DNA of 64,000 nucleotides. It comes from Alisma plantago-aquatica. Taxonomy: Eukaryota; Streptophyta; Magnoliopsida; Alismatales; Alismataceae. The translations under genes were made by a program, and so were the position numbers. The stretch covers positions 102,374,801-102,438,800 of the forward strand of contig OY856413.1 of assembly GCA_963693085.1 (NCBI GenBank), read 5' to 3'. Numbering within the stretch: position 1 is the first letter of the stretch; every line of letters begins with the position of its first letter. The notes under the pieces are model-generated. The model did not search any database and was not told where the DNA came from. It worked only from the letters and a program-made list of their open reading frames with translations. Of the stretch, positions 1 to 12,478 are shown piece after piece.

Positions 1-1320
1 TAATAATCAAGTGGAATCTTATCATGTAGAGCCCTGACCATAGATCCATCATCGTCAGCAGTTGGTGATGGTGAAACATGTTCTCCCATGGGATCTCTTA
101 GAGGGCATATTTTTTAATATGTGGGGGTGATGGGTGTGAATATCCTTACTCCCTAATGTGGGATTGATGTGAGATAAACACGAGATCTCTCAATCCTTCA
201 TTATATGTGCCGGGATGGATGTATCACGAATCTCCCGATGATGATGAATGTCGGATCGATGTGAGACAAACATGAAATCTCTCGATCGTGAAGAGAGTGC
301 AGCTGTCGTTGTAGCTCTATAGCAAAGTTGCCAGTATACCCTAGAAAGCTATGTAAGCAGTTGACATGGTCCTGCTTGTGGTCTCGCACTGACCAAGATG
401 GATGAGGTAGTGGAGTCCGGCTCTTCCATTGACCTTGTATGGTACTGATGCTTTACGCCACCGTGGTCGGTTGGAGTATGAGCGGTATACCTCATCTCCT
501 TAGGGCATAAGTATGATTGTAATATGTAATCAGCCGTGTAGTGTATTTCCTTAGGGGTGGAATACGGAAATCATTGGTTGATGTTACATTGCTTAATGCA
601 TCTTAAATAGATAGATGTTATACATGTTCTTCATATTCTTTATAAAATGAATAGATGAATTACTGTTTTATCATATATAGCTACAATGTTTCAAAAGATG
701 ATATTGCTCTATTCTGCTTAAATAGTGATTAAATCCTACTTATTATTATAAAAGAATCCTCTACTCGGTTTTATTATTGTTTATCTGCAATAATAATGTT
801 GTTGGTGGAGAGTTATATCTGTCGCTGGGACATGGATCTCATCACATTGGTCACCAACATTTTTAGGTGGACGTGGACGAGGAGGTAGGGATCATATAGC
901 AGAGGGAGGACAAAAGCATCAGGGGAAGCAGTAGCATCTCAGGTTGAGTGTGTTGTCAGTCGTGTCTTGTAGATATAAGTCTTATGTGTTGTCTCTGTAC
1001 TCTTAGATCCTTGGAGTCAGTACGTAATGGTTTTTATGAACAATCTGAGATTTAGTCTTGTATGCCTCGAGGTTTTATGTTGCTTATGTATAGTTTGACA
1101 AAGCAACCGTTATATGTTATCCTCGAGATGAGATGGTACATGGTATGTACAATGTGAACCATGATGTATATAATACTTTGGTTCTCTTATTAAGAGTTTC
1201 CTGGAAATGGATCTCTTTGCAAATGGTTTTAATTTTTAGTGATTTTTTGTAAATCTGATGCTTATGGTTATTCTGAAATTATTTATTGGTGACGGTTTGA
1301 TTTGTTATCAGATCGTCACA
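1..1320 (+). repeat. T1 5' LTR, 3' portion only
   Basis: Collinear with 9147-9725 plus 12484-13216 of the 3' LTR, and ending in the same GATCGTCACA. It contains the conserved hairpin module (about 797-870) and the CTGTACTCT block (about 981-1012) shared with the other LTR families in this window. Compared with the 3' copy it lacks the solo-LTR insertion, so it preserves the empty target site (GATGTTACATTGC, about 583-595). Confidence 0.93.
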
Positions 1321-1326
1321 AAGTTT

Positions 1327-1338
1327 TAGTATCATAGC
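1327..1338 (+). other. T1 primer-binding site (degenerate, initiator tRNA-Met)
   Basis: TAGTATCATAGC lies six bases after the LTR end and differs at two positions from TGGTATCAGAGC, the plant initiator-tRNA-Met site. The related T2 element has the exact 12-mer at the same spacing (26067). Both changes are G to A or G to T and fit decay after insertion. Confidence 0.8.
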
Positions 1339-1456
1339 CTAAGGTTCGCTGAGTCTATAGAGACATAGGATTAAGGTTTTCGAGTCTATTCTAAGTATCA
1401 TCCAGCTTATCTAATAGTGACTTCTGCTCATATAGGAGAATAAGTAAAGCTTAAAG

Positions 1457-2640
1457 ATGGGTGAATCACATGAAGAACATGTTGCTGAAAGCAGTGTTGC
1501 TGCACCAAGAGGAGGTGTGAGGGATCAGGCTAGAGAGGAACTAGTACCTAAGAACCCCCAGCTTGACCAAGCTTCGATAGAAAACCCAGTTTTCATGCTC
1601 TGTTTGGATAGTTCATGAATACAATGACGCATATGGCAGATAGGATGCCAGCACCAGCACCTAGGGCACCAACTCCCAATGAGGAGCATGGAACCTTTGA
1701 ACGGTTACGTCGAGTAGGAGCCACTGAATATGCCGGTATAGTTGACCCAGCAGACACAGATTCATGGCTTACTGAGTTGGAGAAAGCCTTTAGAATCCTC
1801 AGTATTCCAAAAACTGAGAAAGTTAAGCATGTCGTATACCTATTAAAAGGAAGCGCTGGCCACTGGTGGGCCATTGAGGAGGAGAAATGACCAGGTGTTG
1901 AGGTCGAATGGAGAGAGTTCTGACGTGCGTTTGTCAGTAGATACTTTCCCAAGACTTATCTGGAGGAGAAAATCTCACAGTTTGAGCGGATTAAGCAAGG
2001 ACCAATGAACATTAGTGAGTATGAAGCTAAATTTATGGAGCTTCTACAGTTTTGTCCACACATGGATACTATAGATGAGGAGAGAATTCGGCATTTTGAG
2101 AAGGGTTTGAACGTTGATTTAACCATACATGCATCTTCTCTGGAGAATAGAGAGAGGTTTGCCACCTTTGTGGAGTCAGTTAGGTGGATAGAAAGGTTCG
2201 TAACCGAGAAATGTGAAGCCAATAGTAAGAAAGTGCATGCACAATTCCAAGGACAGAGGTCCAAAAGTTTTAAGAAACTGAGGTTTTCTGCACTAATAGC
2301 ACCACTGAGGTTCAGTGCTTAGATGCAGTGGACATCCAGCAAGGGTAGAGGCCGTAGTCTACTGCCAAGTAGAGCCCATAGCTTAGCATCAATGTCAGTA
2401 ACAAGACCATCTAGGCCAAAGTGGGAGAACAAAGACTGTTATAAGTGTGGGAAGGCAGGACATTCGATGAAGGATTTTCCATTTGGAGACTAGAATGTAA
2501 CCCAACCACTGAGACAAATTTAGCAAGGTTCTCAGAGGCAATAGTTTGGCAGTGGCACACGAGAACATAGACAGGTATCCCAAGTCGCTTCATTTGCACC
2601 CAACAACAGGACGTGTGAACGGCAACCAAGAACGATAAGG
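1457..2640 (+). pseudogene. gag: T1 gag (capsid/nucleocapsid) pseudogene
   Basis: This encoded the structural protein that forms the cytoplasmic virus-like particle. The likely start is the ATG at 1457, because T2 has a similar N-terminus (HEEH, then an Ala/Pro/Gly-rich stretch) at the same place. That frame closes at 1616-1618 and the core continues in another frame from about 1615, so there is a frame shift near 1600. The core has the Retrotrans_gag pattern: WL..LEKAFRIL, then the EKV...YLLKGSAGHWW segment, then the ISQFERIKQGP...YEAKFMELL segment. In-frame stops lie at 1888, 1921, 2320, 2491, 2521 and 2542. A zinc knuckle at 2437 reads C-X2-C-X4-H-X4-F, so the last metal ligand is lost. 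The region from about 2330 to 2640 is the basic nucleocapsid tail. Confidence 0.88.
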
Positions 2641-2649
2641 TTCTATGCT

Positions 2650-5600
2650 ATGAATCAACTAGAGGCAGTGGTTAACCCACGAGTCGTGATAGGTCAGATG
2701 GAATTATTTCATTCTGATATATCTTCATCCTTCTTGGTATCTATTTTGATTGATCCGGGTGCTACACATTCCTTTATCACTCAAGAAGTGATTCATGACT
2801 ACAATATGACTGCCAGTCATAGAGCTGATGATTTGTTATTAGAAACTCTGGATCTGCGGTGTTGCGGGAGGTATATTCTTCATGTGTTCTTTCCTTTTCA
2901 GAACACAGCACTCAGGTGGATCTTATACCACTTGAGATGCATAGGTTTGACATAATTCTTGGGATGGACACCCTAGAAAAGTATAAGGTTGTCTTGGATT
3001 GTAGTTCCAAGCAAGCTATGTTCACAGACAATGGTGAGACATGGGTCTTTCAGGGGTATAGAAAGATTCTTCCAATCTGTCTAGTGCCAGCTATGGTAGT
3101 AGAAAAGTTGATGAGACAAGGATGCTTTGCATTCTTAGCACATGTGGTAGACACCCGAGTAGAGGTTCTTAGTCTTTCTGAAGTTCATGTTGTCAGGGAA
3201 TTTGAGGATGTGTTTCCAAAAGAACTTCCAAACATTCCTCCACCTCGAGAGATTGATTTTGAGATTAATCTAATTCCAATTACGCAACCTATAGCTCAAA
3301 CACCCTATAGGATGGTGCTAGCTGAGATGGTAGAACTTAAGAAATAGTTACAGGAGTTGCTTGAGAAAGGTTTGATTCGACCAAGTACTTCCCCATGGGG
3401 TGCTCCAATTCTTTTTGTTAAAAAGAAGGATGGTTCTATGAGATTATGAATAGACTATAGATAGCTTAACAAGGAGACTATTAAATACAAATATCCTCTA
3501 CCAAGGATAGATGATCTGTTTGACCAATTCTGTGGTGCAATCGTATTCTCTAAGATAGATGTAAGGTCAAGATATCATCAGTTACGTATCAAGTAGAGTG
3601 ACATACCTAAATCAGCCTTTAGGACAAGGTATGGTCATTATGAGTTTGTAGTTATCTCATTTGGACTAACTAATGCACCAGTTGCATTCATGGAGCTGAT
3701 GAATAGGATCTTCTAGCCATTCCTTGATCAGTTTGTAGTGATCTTCATAGATGACATTATGATATATAGTAGAGATGGTCAACAACATGAACAACACCTT
3801 CGTCAAGCCTTGATTTTGTTGAGACAGCACAAGCTATATGCCAAGTTTAGCAAGTATGAGTTTTGGTTGTCAGAAGTGTCTTTTCTTAGACACATTATAT
3901 TAGCTTCAGGTATTCGTGTTGATCCACAGAAAGTGGAATCTGTGTTAGAGTGGGAACAGCCCAAGACATCGACCGAGATTCGTAGTTTCCTAGGCCTGGT
4001 AGGTTATTACAGGAGGTTTATTAAAGACTTCAGTTCTATAGCCTTACCCCTAACCAAGTTGACCAGGAAGGAAGTTCCTTTTGTCTGGAATGACAAGTGT
4101 CAGCATTCTTTCCAGTTGTTGAAAGAAAAGTTGACCAGTGCACTTGTGTTAGCTTTACCTGAGCAGGGAAAGGGATACATTGTTTTCTGTGATGCCTCTA
4201 AGAATGGTCTAGGATGTGTGCTGATGCAGAGTGAACATGTAGTTTCTTTTGCTTCCCGACAACTTAAGAAACATGAGGTGAATTATCCAACACATGATCT
4301 AGAATTAGCTACAGTGGTTCACACATTGAAGATATGGAGACATTATCTCTATGGAGAAACATTTCAAATTTTCACAGACCATAAGAATTTAAAGTACATC
4401 TTCTCACAACACGAGTTGAATATGAGACAATGCCGCTGGATGGTGTTAATCAAGTACTACGATTGTATAATTGATTATCATCCAGGAAAGGCCAATGTAG
4501 TAGTGGATGCACTAAGTAGAAAATCATCATCGCCAACCATAGATAAAGCATAGTTGACCTCTTTAGTATGCTTTAAATGAGACATGCTTGTATCTTTGAG
4601 GAAAAACAATGTACAGCTTAAAGTATCTTTGTTAGCTGGATTGTTAGCTGAGATGCATGTGAAACCTACTCTGATACAACAGATCAAAGAGGCACAACAG
4701 GTTGATACTGTGATTTAGCAGATTAGGTCAGAGTATGGTAGTGATAAATGGGACAGTTTTCATGAGTCATAGGATGAGGTAGTCTGTTACCATGGTAGGA
4801 TGGTAGTACCTGATGCTAATGACTTAAGGAAGCTAGTCATGGAGCAAGCTCATTCTTCCATGTATGCAATGCATCCAGGGAGTACCAAAATGTATCATAA
4901 CTTAAAAGATATGTATTGGTGTCCTGGTTTGAAGAAGGATGTAGCTGAGTTTGTTACACAGTGTCTAGTATGTCAGCAGGTTAAAGTTGAACATCAAAAG
5001 CCCGTAGGAACAATGCAATCTTTACCTATACCACAGTGCAAATGGGATCACGTGACCATGGACTTTGTGGTTGGTTTACCTAGAACAACCAAAAGTCATG
5101 ATTCCATTTAGGTGATAGTTGATAGGTTGACTAAGTTAGCACATTTTCTTCCTATCAAAACAACCTATATTGCTGAGAAACTTGCACATATCTATATAGA
5201 TGAGATAGTGTGATTACATGGGGTTCCAGCTACAATTGTATCTGATAGAGGTCTCCAGTTTACAAGTCATTTTTGGGAACGACTGCATAAATCCTTGGGT
5301 ACTCAGTTGAAGTTTAGCACATCTTTCCACCCTCATACAGATGCACAATCTGAGAGAAATATATAGACTTTGGAAGATTTGCTTAGAGCATGTGTTCTTC
5401 AGTTTGTAGGAAGTTGGAACATATACTTGAGCTTAATAGAGTTTTCCTACAACAACAGTTACCAGACTAGTATTGATATGGCACCATATGAAGCGTTATA
5501 TGGTATACGGTGTAGATCTCCGTTATGCGGGTATGAAACAGGAGAATACAAATTTTTGGGTCCTAAGTTAGTGCAACAGACAACTGAGAATATTAAAGTA

Positions 5601-6098
5601 ATACAACAACAATTGAAAGCCGCACAACATAGACAGAAGTCTTATGTTTATAAGCGTCGTAGACCTTTAGAATTCCAAGTTGGAGATAGGGTGTATCTCA
5701 AAGTCTCTCCTTGGAAAGGTGTTCTCAGATTTGGGAAAAAGGGTAAGTTAGCTCCTAGATTTATGGGACCTTATCCAGTGATAGCACGTATGGGAAAGGT
5801 AGCTTATAGGTTGGAGTTGCCACCTGAGCAACATAGACTACATCCAGTGTTCCATGTATCTATGTTGAGAAAGTGTCATCCCGATACAGAGTTGGTGTTG
5901 CAACCTGTAGAGGTAGAATTAAATGAGGATATATCCTATGTGGAAGGTTCAGTGATGATTCTTGACAGGATAATCAAGAAGTTGAAAAAGAAAGACATAG
6001 TTCTTTTGAAAGTTCTATGGCATCACCGTGGAATTGAAGAAGCCACATGGGAGATACAGGAAGAGATGAGGAGGAAGTACCCTTCTCTTTTCTCTTGA
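2650..6098 (+). pseudogene. pol: T1 pol pseudogene: protease, RT, RNase H, integrase, chromodomain
   Basis: The protease has an LIDPGATHSF active site near 2743 (the usual Ser after Asp is Pro). A frame shift near 2855 moves into one frame that then runs to the TGA at 6096. RT spans about 3330-4050, with [19 protein letters not shown], a catalytic FIDD near 3740 and [12 protein letters not shown]. RNase H (about 4160-4560) keeps the D-E-D residues in FCDAS, HDLELA and FTDHKNL. Integrase has the H-H-C-C zinc motif (about 4845-4975), then core D at about 5062, D at about 5240 and E at about 5352, then GPYP of the GPY/F module near 5770. A chromodomain-like end (about 5930-6080) ends in EATWE.. 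and KYPSLF. Twelve in-frame stops lie at 3345, 3447, 3462, 3594, 3714, 4551, 4578, 4716, 4770, 5109, 5211 and 5364. In life the chromodomain would direct integration to heterochromatin. Confidence 0.93.
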
Positions 6099-6103
6099 GA
6101 TTT

Positions 6104-6135
6104 CGAGGATGAAATCCTTGTTAGGGGTTGATAAT
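6104..6135 (+). other. T1 polypurine-tract region
   Basis: Just after pol stands ATTTCGAGGATGAAATCC, then TTAGGGGTTGATAA, directly before the LTR start TGTAAC. The T2 element has the near-identical segment at 27880-27909. By position and conservation this is the plus-strand priming region, although the purine run is only AGGGG and is broken by TTG. Confidence 0.65.
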
Positions 6136-7046
6136 TGTAACATCCATGACCTGGGTTATAGATTAACCCTAGAAGTTTTGCTAAATAAGTTGTTTACAAA
6201 CTTGTTTTAATCTTTTGAAAAGTAATTAAGACTCTTGTAGAGTTTAAATTTCAAGTTTGAGCTTATTTGCAAATTGTTTGTGCATTATATGATCGTTTGG
6301 GCATAACATGCAATTTACCCAAGATGAGGGGCTATATTGCAAAATGTCACATGTTGAATGTAACTCATGTGTTTTAGCATCATAAGAGATAGAATTATGT
6401 TAAATGATGGCTTGTGGAAAGCCTAAATTAAAAGATGCGTCTAGTTTGAATAATGTTAGTGCATTGTGCACCAATTTTGGTACAAATTGTTATTTACCCA
6501 AAATGTAGGGTTGATATGCAAATTACCACCTCTATAGTGTCCCTACTCCCTCCTAGTATCATATAGAGGATATATAAAGGAGGAGACACCATGTTTGAAT
6601 TGATTTTGAGTGATGGAATACTTGGTGATGAAATGATCAAGAAAGGGGTTAATTGTGAAACCCTAACTTGAGTTGTATCTAGTTGAAAAGCTTAAGTATA
6701 ACTGCCTATCAGCCAAGGAGTCATAGGAGGAGTCCCATATCATTTTTTGGACTCTTGGAAAATCCCATGATGTGAAAAGCACCTCAAGGAGGTGAAGTGT
6801 ATCAGTTTACAACATCCTTAGAAAATTTGTATTGGGTTGTGAATAAAGTGGTGATTTAGTTGATATATTTTATTCTAAGGGATAAGTAATGGACGAAAAT
6901 TCATCCGTAGATTATCCTCAAGAGTTTTGCATGTCAATATAAATGTTAATTCATGCATGTACACGTGTCAACCATGCATGGACATGTGGCACCTAGTAGC
7001 TCAAATTGATGACACCTCATTTTCACACTTCTTCATGAGCAACAAG

Positions 7047-7054
7047 TATATATA
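7047..7054 (+). promoter_or_regulatory. T1 LTR TATA box
   Basis: TATATATA in AAGTATATATACCCC lies about 911 bp into the LTR. In T2 the TATAAAA lies about 883 bp into its LTR, so the two agree in position. A second TATA-like word, TATATAAAGG at 6571, has no T2 counterpart and is less likely. No transcription start can be fixed from sequence alone. Confidence 0.6.
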
Positions 7055-7729
7055 CCCCTTCTTTCACCCCTTACTGGAAATTTTCAAATCTTACCACCCT
7101 CCTTCCCTAAGGTATCGTGCAAAGTGTCCTTGTGTTGTGAAAGATTGAAAGGGTATCATGCAAAGGGCCTTGGGTATCATCCATAGCAAGTTCATATCGG
7201 CTAAGTAGGGTGATATCGGCCATATAGGGTGATATCGGCCATAGTGAAGAGTTTTGATCTCAAGTGAGTGGCATATCGTGCATGAGTGGTGCCATATCGT
7301 GAAAGAGAACTAGGGTATCGTGCAAAGGTGTTAAGGAGCAATAAGGAGCTCATACTTAACCCTAAGGTGAGGACATGATCATCTTCAACCTTGGATTGAA
7401 CAATGATTTTAGGGTTTTGATCTTCTTTTCTTTTCTTCTTCACCAATTGCTTATCCATAGTGATTATTTGCATATAGAGGAGTTGTGAATTCCATCTTCA
7501 ACCTTGGGAACGTGAATCTTTGGATCTTGGAGCCTTGAAGTTGTTCTTGATGCGGGTTATATAACATAAACCCAATTATATTATTATGCACCTTCAATTT
7601 TGTCATACTTGTTGATCTACTTGCAATTTCGAATTCTCTTGAATAATTATTGATCCTTTGAGTTCTAAAATCTTCATGGGACTGTTAACCATGACTTAGA
7701 ACAGTAAGAATAAGGGTCTAGAGGTTGAT

Positions 7730-7744
7730 GATGATGACATCATC
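7730..7744 (+). promoter_or_regulatory. 15-bp inverted repeat GATGATGACATCATC in the T1 LTR
   Basis: GATGATG and CATCATC flank one A. The same 15 bases occur in both T2 LTR copies (21919-21933 and 29161-29175) although the surroundings have diverged. In both families it stands just upstream of the family-specific motif cluster. The ATGACATCAT core resembles a bZIP-type site, which is an inference. Confidence 0.5.
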
Positions 7745-7939
7745 AATATCGGGTGGAAGCACACAAACAAGCACCTCCAACCCGATATGGTAAAGTAACC
7801 CTAGATGACTTGGAAATTGATAGGGGTGTGCATTGGTTTGTACAATGGGTTGACAAAGGTTCAACCAGTTGTCTAGCCTGTCACTTAACCTATGGTGAAG
7901 GGCAGGTCTAAGCCATGAAGGTTTGAAGAGGTTTGAGCA

Positions 7940-8222
7940 TAAGGGGCTAACTCGATATAGAGTGAAGCACACATACACCTCCAAACCGATATGGTGTGAG
8001 CAAGCACACACACACCTCCAAACCGATACGGTGGAAGCAAGCATACATACACCTCCAAACCGATATGGTTTGAGCAAGCATAGACACATCCAAACCGATA
8101 TGGTGGAAGCAAGCATACATACACCTCCAAAGCGATATGGTGTGAGCAAGCACACACACCTTCAAACCGATATGGTGGGAGCAAGCACACATACACCTCA
8201 AAAATGATATGGTGTGGAAGCA
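7940..8222 (+). repeat. Tandem array, 35-37 bp unit, about 7-8 copies, inside the T1 LTR
   Basis: The unit is CCTCCAAACCGATATGG followed by TGTGAGCAAGCACACACACA or GGAAGCAAGCATACATACA; the two tail types tend to alternate. Unit starts at 7978, 8015 and 8052 are 37 bp apart, and later units are 35-36 bp. A looser copy stands upstream at 7750-7790. The array leaves open frames on both strands but shows no sign of coding. Confidence 0.9.
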
Positions 8223-8456
8223 CCTTAAATGCAATGTACTTGATGGAGTAACACGTGGAGTGTTTTATATCAAGCCATACATTAAGAGGTATGGAGTTTA
8301 ATGAATAATGATTAAGTAGGCTAATGTACCTTGAAGGAAAGGTTGAGCCAACTTAATAAAGTATGGAGTAATCAACATCCCAGGGAGGATGAGAGAGAAA
8401 CTCATACTTGTCTAATAAACATGTAATGTGCATACATTAATGCTTCTAATATGTGT

Positions 8457-8610
8457 AGGGTATGAATTAGAGTTTGATCCTTGATAATGTGATCTTCAAA
8501 CCCTAATCGATAAGAAAGGGAAACCCTAACCCTAATATAGGGTAATGGTATGTGAAACCCTAATTGATAAGAAAGGGAAACCTAACCCTAATGAGGGAAT
8601 AGTGGTATTA
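8457..8610 (+). repeat. Direct duplication rich in AACCCTAA, T1 LTR
   Basis: The segment AACCCTAATCGATAAGAAAG with the following AACCCTAACCCTAATATAGG and GTAATGGTAT is repeated once with small changes (AATTGATAAGAAAG, then CCTAACCCTAATGAGGG). The AACCCTAA words look telomere-like, but such words occur throughout these LTRs and are not a telomere. Confidence 0.7.
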
Positions 8611-9725
8611 CCCTTTAATTGCATGGTATTGATATGTATTTGATATGGCTGTTATCATGTATACTAACCATGCAGGTATTATGATATGATGAGCATAGCC
8701 AGGTATGAGCTATGATGTTTTATATGATAAAGATGCTTAATGGGCCTTGTGTGCCATGTGAATTATTTGTTGCCTAGTGAGAGGTAACAATATGTTTAAT
8801 AGGCCTTGTGAGCCATGTGAGATTCTTGTGTAACAAGTATCATGTATACCTTGGTCCTCAGACCTAGAGGTAATAGTTACCTGATAAGTGGTAACAGTGT
8901 TCTGTGATGAACTAAGAGTTTGAATACCCAGTACTAGTAATCATGATGATGATGATGATGATGTTAAGGGATGAGAATTCCCAGTAAAGAGACAAGGTAT
9001 TGAGATCCTAAATGTTATATGTGTTCTAAAGATTTGGGAAGTACTTGATAGATGTATTACACCTTTCTTTGTAGCATTTTTCATAATAGTTCATGTTTGA
9101 AAACTTGACTGATGCTAAAAGAATACGGTAATGTACTTAATTAATTAAATGGAATCTTATCATGTAGATCCCTGACCATAGATCCATCATCGTTAGCAGC
9201 TAGTGATGGTGAAACAAGTTTTCCCACAGGATCTCCTAGAGAGCATATATTTGAATATGTGGGGGTGATGGGCGTGAATATCCTTACACACTAATGTGGG
9301 ATTGATGTGAGATAAACATGAGATCTATCAAACCTTCATTATATGTGTCAGGATGGATGCATCACGAATCTCTCGATGATGATGAATGCCAGATCGATGT
9401 GAGATAAACATGAAATCTCTCGATCGCAAAGAGAGTGCAACTGCCGTTGTAGCTCTATAGCAAAGTTGCCAGTATACCTTGGAAATCTATGTAAGTAGTT
9501 GACATGGTCTTGCTTGTGGTCTCACACTGACTGAGACGGATGAGGTAGTGGAATCTGGCTCTTCCATTGCCCTTGTATGGTATTGATGCTTTACGCCATC
9601 GTGGTCGGTTGGAGTATGAGCGGTATACCTCATCTCCTTAGGGCATAAGTATGATTGTAAAATGTAATCAGCCGTGTAGCATATTTCCTTAGGGATTGAA
9701 TATGGAAATCATTGGTTGATGTTAC

Positions 9726-12478
9726 TGTAAAGAGTGGGAATAAACCACCCTCTATTAATTATGATAATCAAAATTCATTGGAAAGCAGTGGAATAAAAAT
9801 TTTCTAACTATATTCAATTTCATAAAAGATTACACAAGTACATCAAATTCTCCCATTAGGGTTTACATCAAGACACATAATCAGGATCTAGATAGAGGGA
9901 AGTCTAAACTACTACAATCTTGTCTCCAAGCAACATCTCCATCAACTGAGTCCAAGCCAAAAGCTAAGATCTTCCTTGTCTTGTTCATCACCTTGCTCAG
10001 CACCTGGTTGGTTGGGAAGGAACCCAGCAAAAAGGGAAAGGGAAGAAAAGTATGTGTCACAAAACTAGTCTAGGATATCAAGATAAGTAAAGCAAATAAA
10101 AACATGCTAGGGTTTATCATATGATGAAGATAACAAGAGTATGAGGCTATATATCAAAGAAGCTTTCCATTAACAAATATAATATAAAAAGATTTGCATG
10201 TAAGATAGTTATGTATACCTAACTAAGTAGGGTTGAGGCACCTACCAGACCTCTAACCTTAGGTGAGGGGGGAATAAGACATTCCTAGTCACCTACAATA
10301 TTATGGGGAGAATAAGACATTCCCCAGGGCGATTAATTACATGCCCTCTGTGGGTGGTTGTACATAAGTACCGCTACTTTATATTAAATAGAACATAAAT
10401 CCACATGCTAGAAAAAGTAGTCATAGCAATAATAATGATATGAATCAATAATCATGGAATTGGGGTACCAAGACCCAAGAATAATGTTCCCAAATTGATT
10501 TATGAGTATAGCAAAAGATTCAAGAGTATATGAAATAGGGTTTAATAAAGCCTCATTATAGAAAATTAGGTTAAGGCACAATTATTCCCAACTTAAGGTG
10601 TAAATGCACATACATAGCACATACTTTTCATTATGATTCATATTACCCACTTTCATCCCTTGATTGAGTCCATGATCAATTTTTCCTATTTTCAATTTGT
10701 ATACATGTATTAGAATGATATATACGCATTAAGGTAGAGAAAACTCATATTCTTACTTTTTATAGAAAAACCTCAATTTAGACTATGAAAACATCACCAT
10801 AGACTTAGTTAGGTTCTTCTGATTAAGAAAAATATAATTTTGCATATTTTGGAGTTACGGTGATTAGAGTGTATTTTAGTGATTTTTAAGTGATTAAATC
10901 ATTTTCTAGAAAACCACCATCGACAAAACTCAAAACAATGCTTGGAAATATTATTATTGAAAATAAAATGTTTTTATGAGTTTAGGACGTATTTTACTTT
11001 AGTTTTTGGACAAAGGAATCAAAAGTTATGAATTATTGAAATTCGGCCAATCAAAAACTGACACATCATCAAACCAAAGGCGATAAGCAAAGAGAGAGAG
11101 AGAGGGAGGGAAAACACCATTCTACCTAATATCATGGTTTTAGATTAATAGTTATCCAAACTAGATCTTCTAGATAAGGTAAATCGGTAAGAAACCAAAA
11201 CCCTAGATGAACATGATAAATAGAGATGGAAATCATCGATTTTAAACATAGATGCATGAATTTTAAGCATGTAGCAAGCAATATATGAGAAGTGGGTTAT
11301 GAAACTTGACTATAGGGAAGATAATAAGGTAAAAACAGCAAGGATCCGAGATTATAAGGTTTGGTTGCTCCAAGCCAAGCTCCTTTCTTGAGCAAAGATC
11401 ACCTTCTCTACTTTAGAGGTGCAAACCCTAGCAAAAGAGCATAGAGATGAGGTGTTTTAGGGTTCTAGGTGGGGTTTCACCATGGAAGTCCATGGTTACG
11501 ACCTTTAATAGGGTGTAAGGAAGACTAATAGTATGAAAATAGGGAAGGAAGGGAACAAACTTACTAGTTTTGGTCGAAATTACCAAGGAGGAGCTTTAGA
11601 AACCCTAATAGAGCAATTTGGAAGCCCTATGAGCCTTCTTAACCAAGGTAGGCTCCCTCTATTACCTTGGGACAGAAACTTTGTGGCCAAATACAGAAGG
11701 AACTATTATCTAAGATAGAGGAAAGAAAAGGAGAGCAAGAGTTTTCGAATTGTGAGTTGGGAACGGGTATACGTGGCTATATAAAGAAAGAGGTGAAGCA
11801 TGAGGTGTCTAAGGGATTTTCCATGTGTCTTTATCCTAGGGTTTGATGGCCATGCAAGAGGACAGCTCATGGACTCTTCTTGGATATCAAAATTAGGTCC
11901 TAAGAGCCCACAAATCCTTCTAGGCCATCCCCACCATTTTTCAAGAAAGAAATAACCTCATTGGTTGATAGCTTTTAAAGATAAGCACCTTTATAAAGAG
12001 GGTAATCCCTATAATGCCCTTGGAAAGAAATACCATCAAACCAAGGTGAAACTAGGTTCTCCAATGGTTAAAAATCTCATTAATGGTAATTTAATATCTA
12101 AGGATTAAAATCCAGGTGATAATTTGCAAAGAAAACATCCCAATTGGGTAAATTGCATAAAAGTCCAAAATGTACCTAAAATTGCATAACTTGCACAAAC
12201 AACATCTAAATCGAACCAAATTTGAAACTTAGGCTCATTTTATGTTTTCCAATCATATAAAAAAGTTATATTAAGGTTTAGAGCACTTAATTATGGTAAT
12301 TAAGCTTTCACTGAGGTATTTGTGCATAAACCCTTCCATTGGTATAATTAATGAATAAATGTTCACTAAACCACTATAAATTCCACTAATTAAATAGAAA
12401 GGCCAATAAGGATAGAAATGAAAGGAAAAGATGGGAAATACGGTCAAAAGACAAAATTTCAGAATTCGGTATGTTACA
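9726..12478 (-). mobile_element. Solo LTR, 2753 bp, nested in the T1 3' LTR (target duplication GTTAC)
   Basis: The insert reads TGTAAAGAGTGGG...GGTATGTTACA and is flanked by GTTAC at 9721-9725 and 12479-12483. The empty site is present in the T1 5' LTR (GATGTTACATTGC). The ends are TG...CA. It has no primer site, gag or pol, so it is a solo LTR left by LTR-LTR recombination. I place it on the minus strand: read that way it starts TGTAACATACCGAATTC, like the TGTAACATCC starts of the other gypsy LTRs here. The interior includes a short GA run near 11093. A 61-codon open stretch (11533-11718) has no recognisable domain. Confidence 0.9.

Noticed and set aside
6571..6580. TATATAAAGG as the T1 promoter
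   Set aside because: It has no counterpart in T2, whereas the TATA at 7047 agrees in position with the T2 TATA box.
7718..8234. Several open frames on both strands with repeats of about 12 residues
   Set aside because: They come from the 35-37-bp array in the T1 LTR. They are open in several frames at once, which argues against coding.
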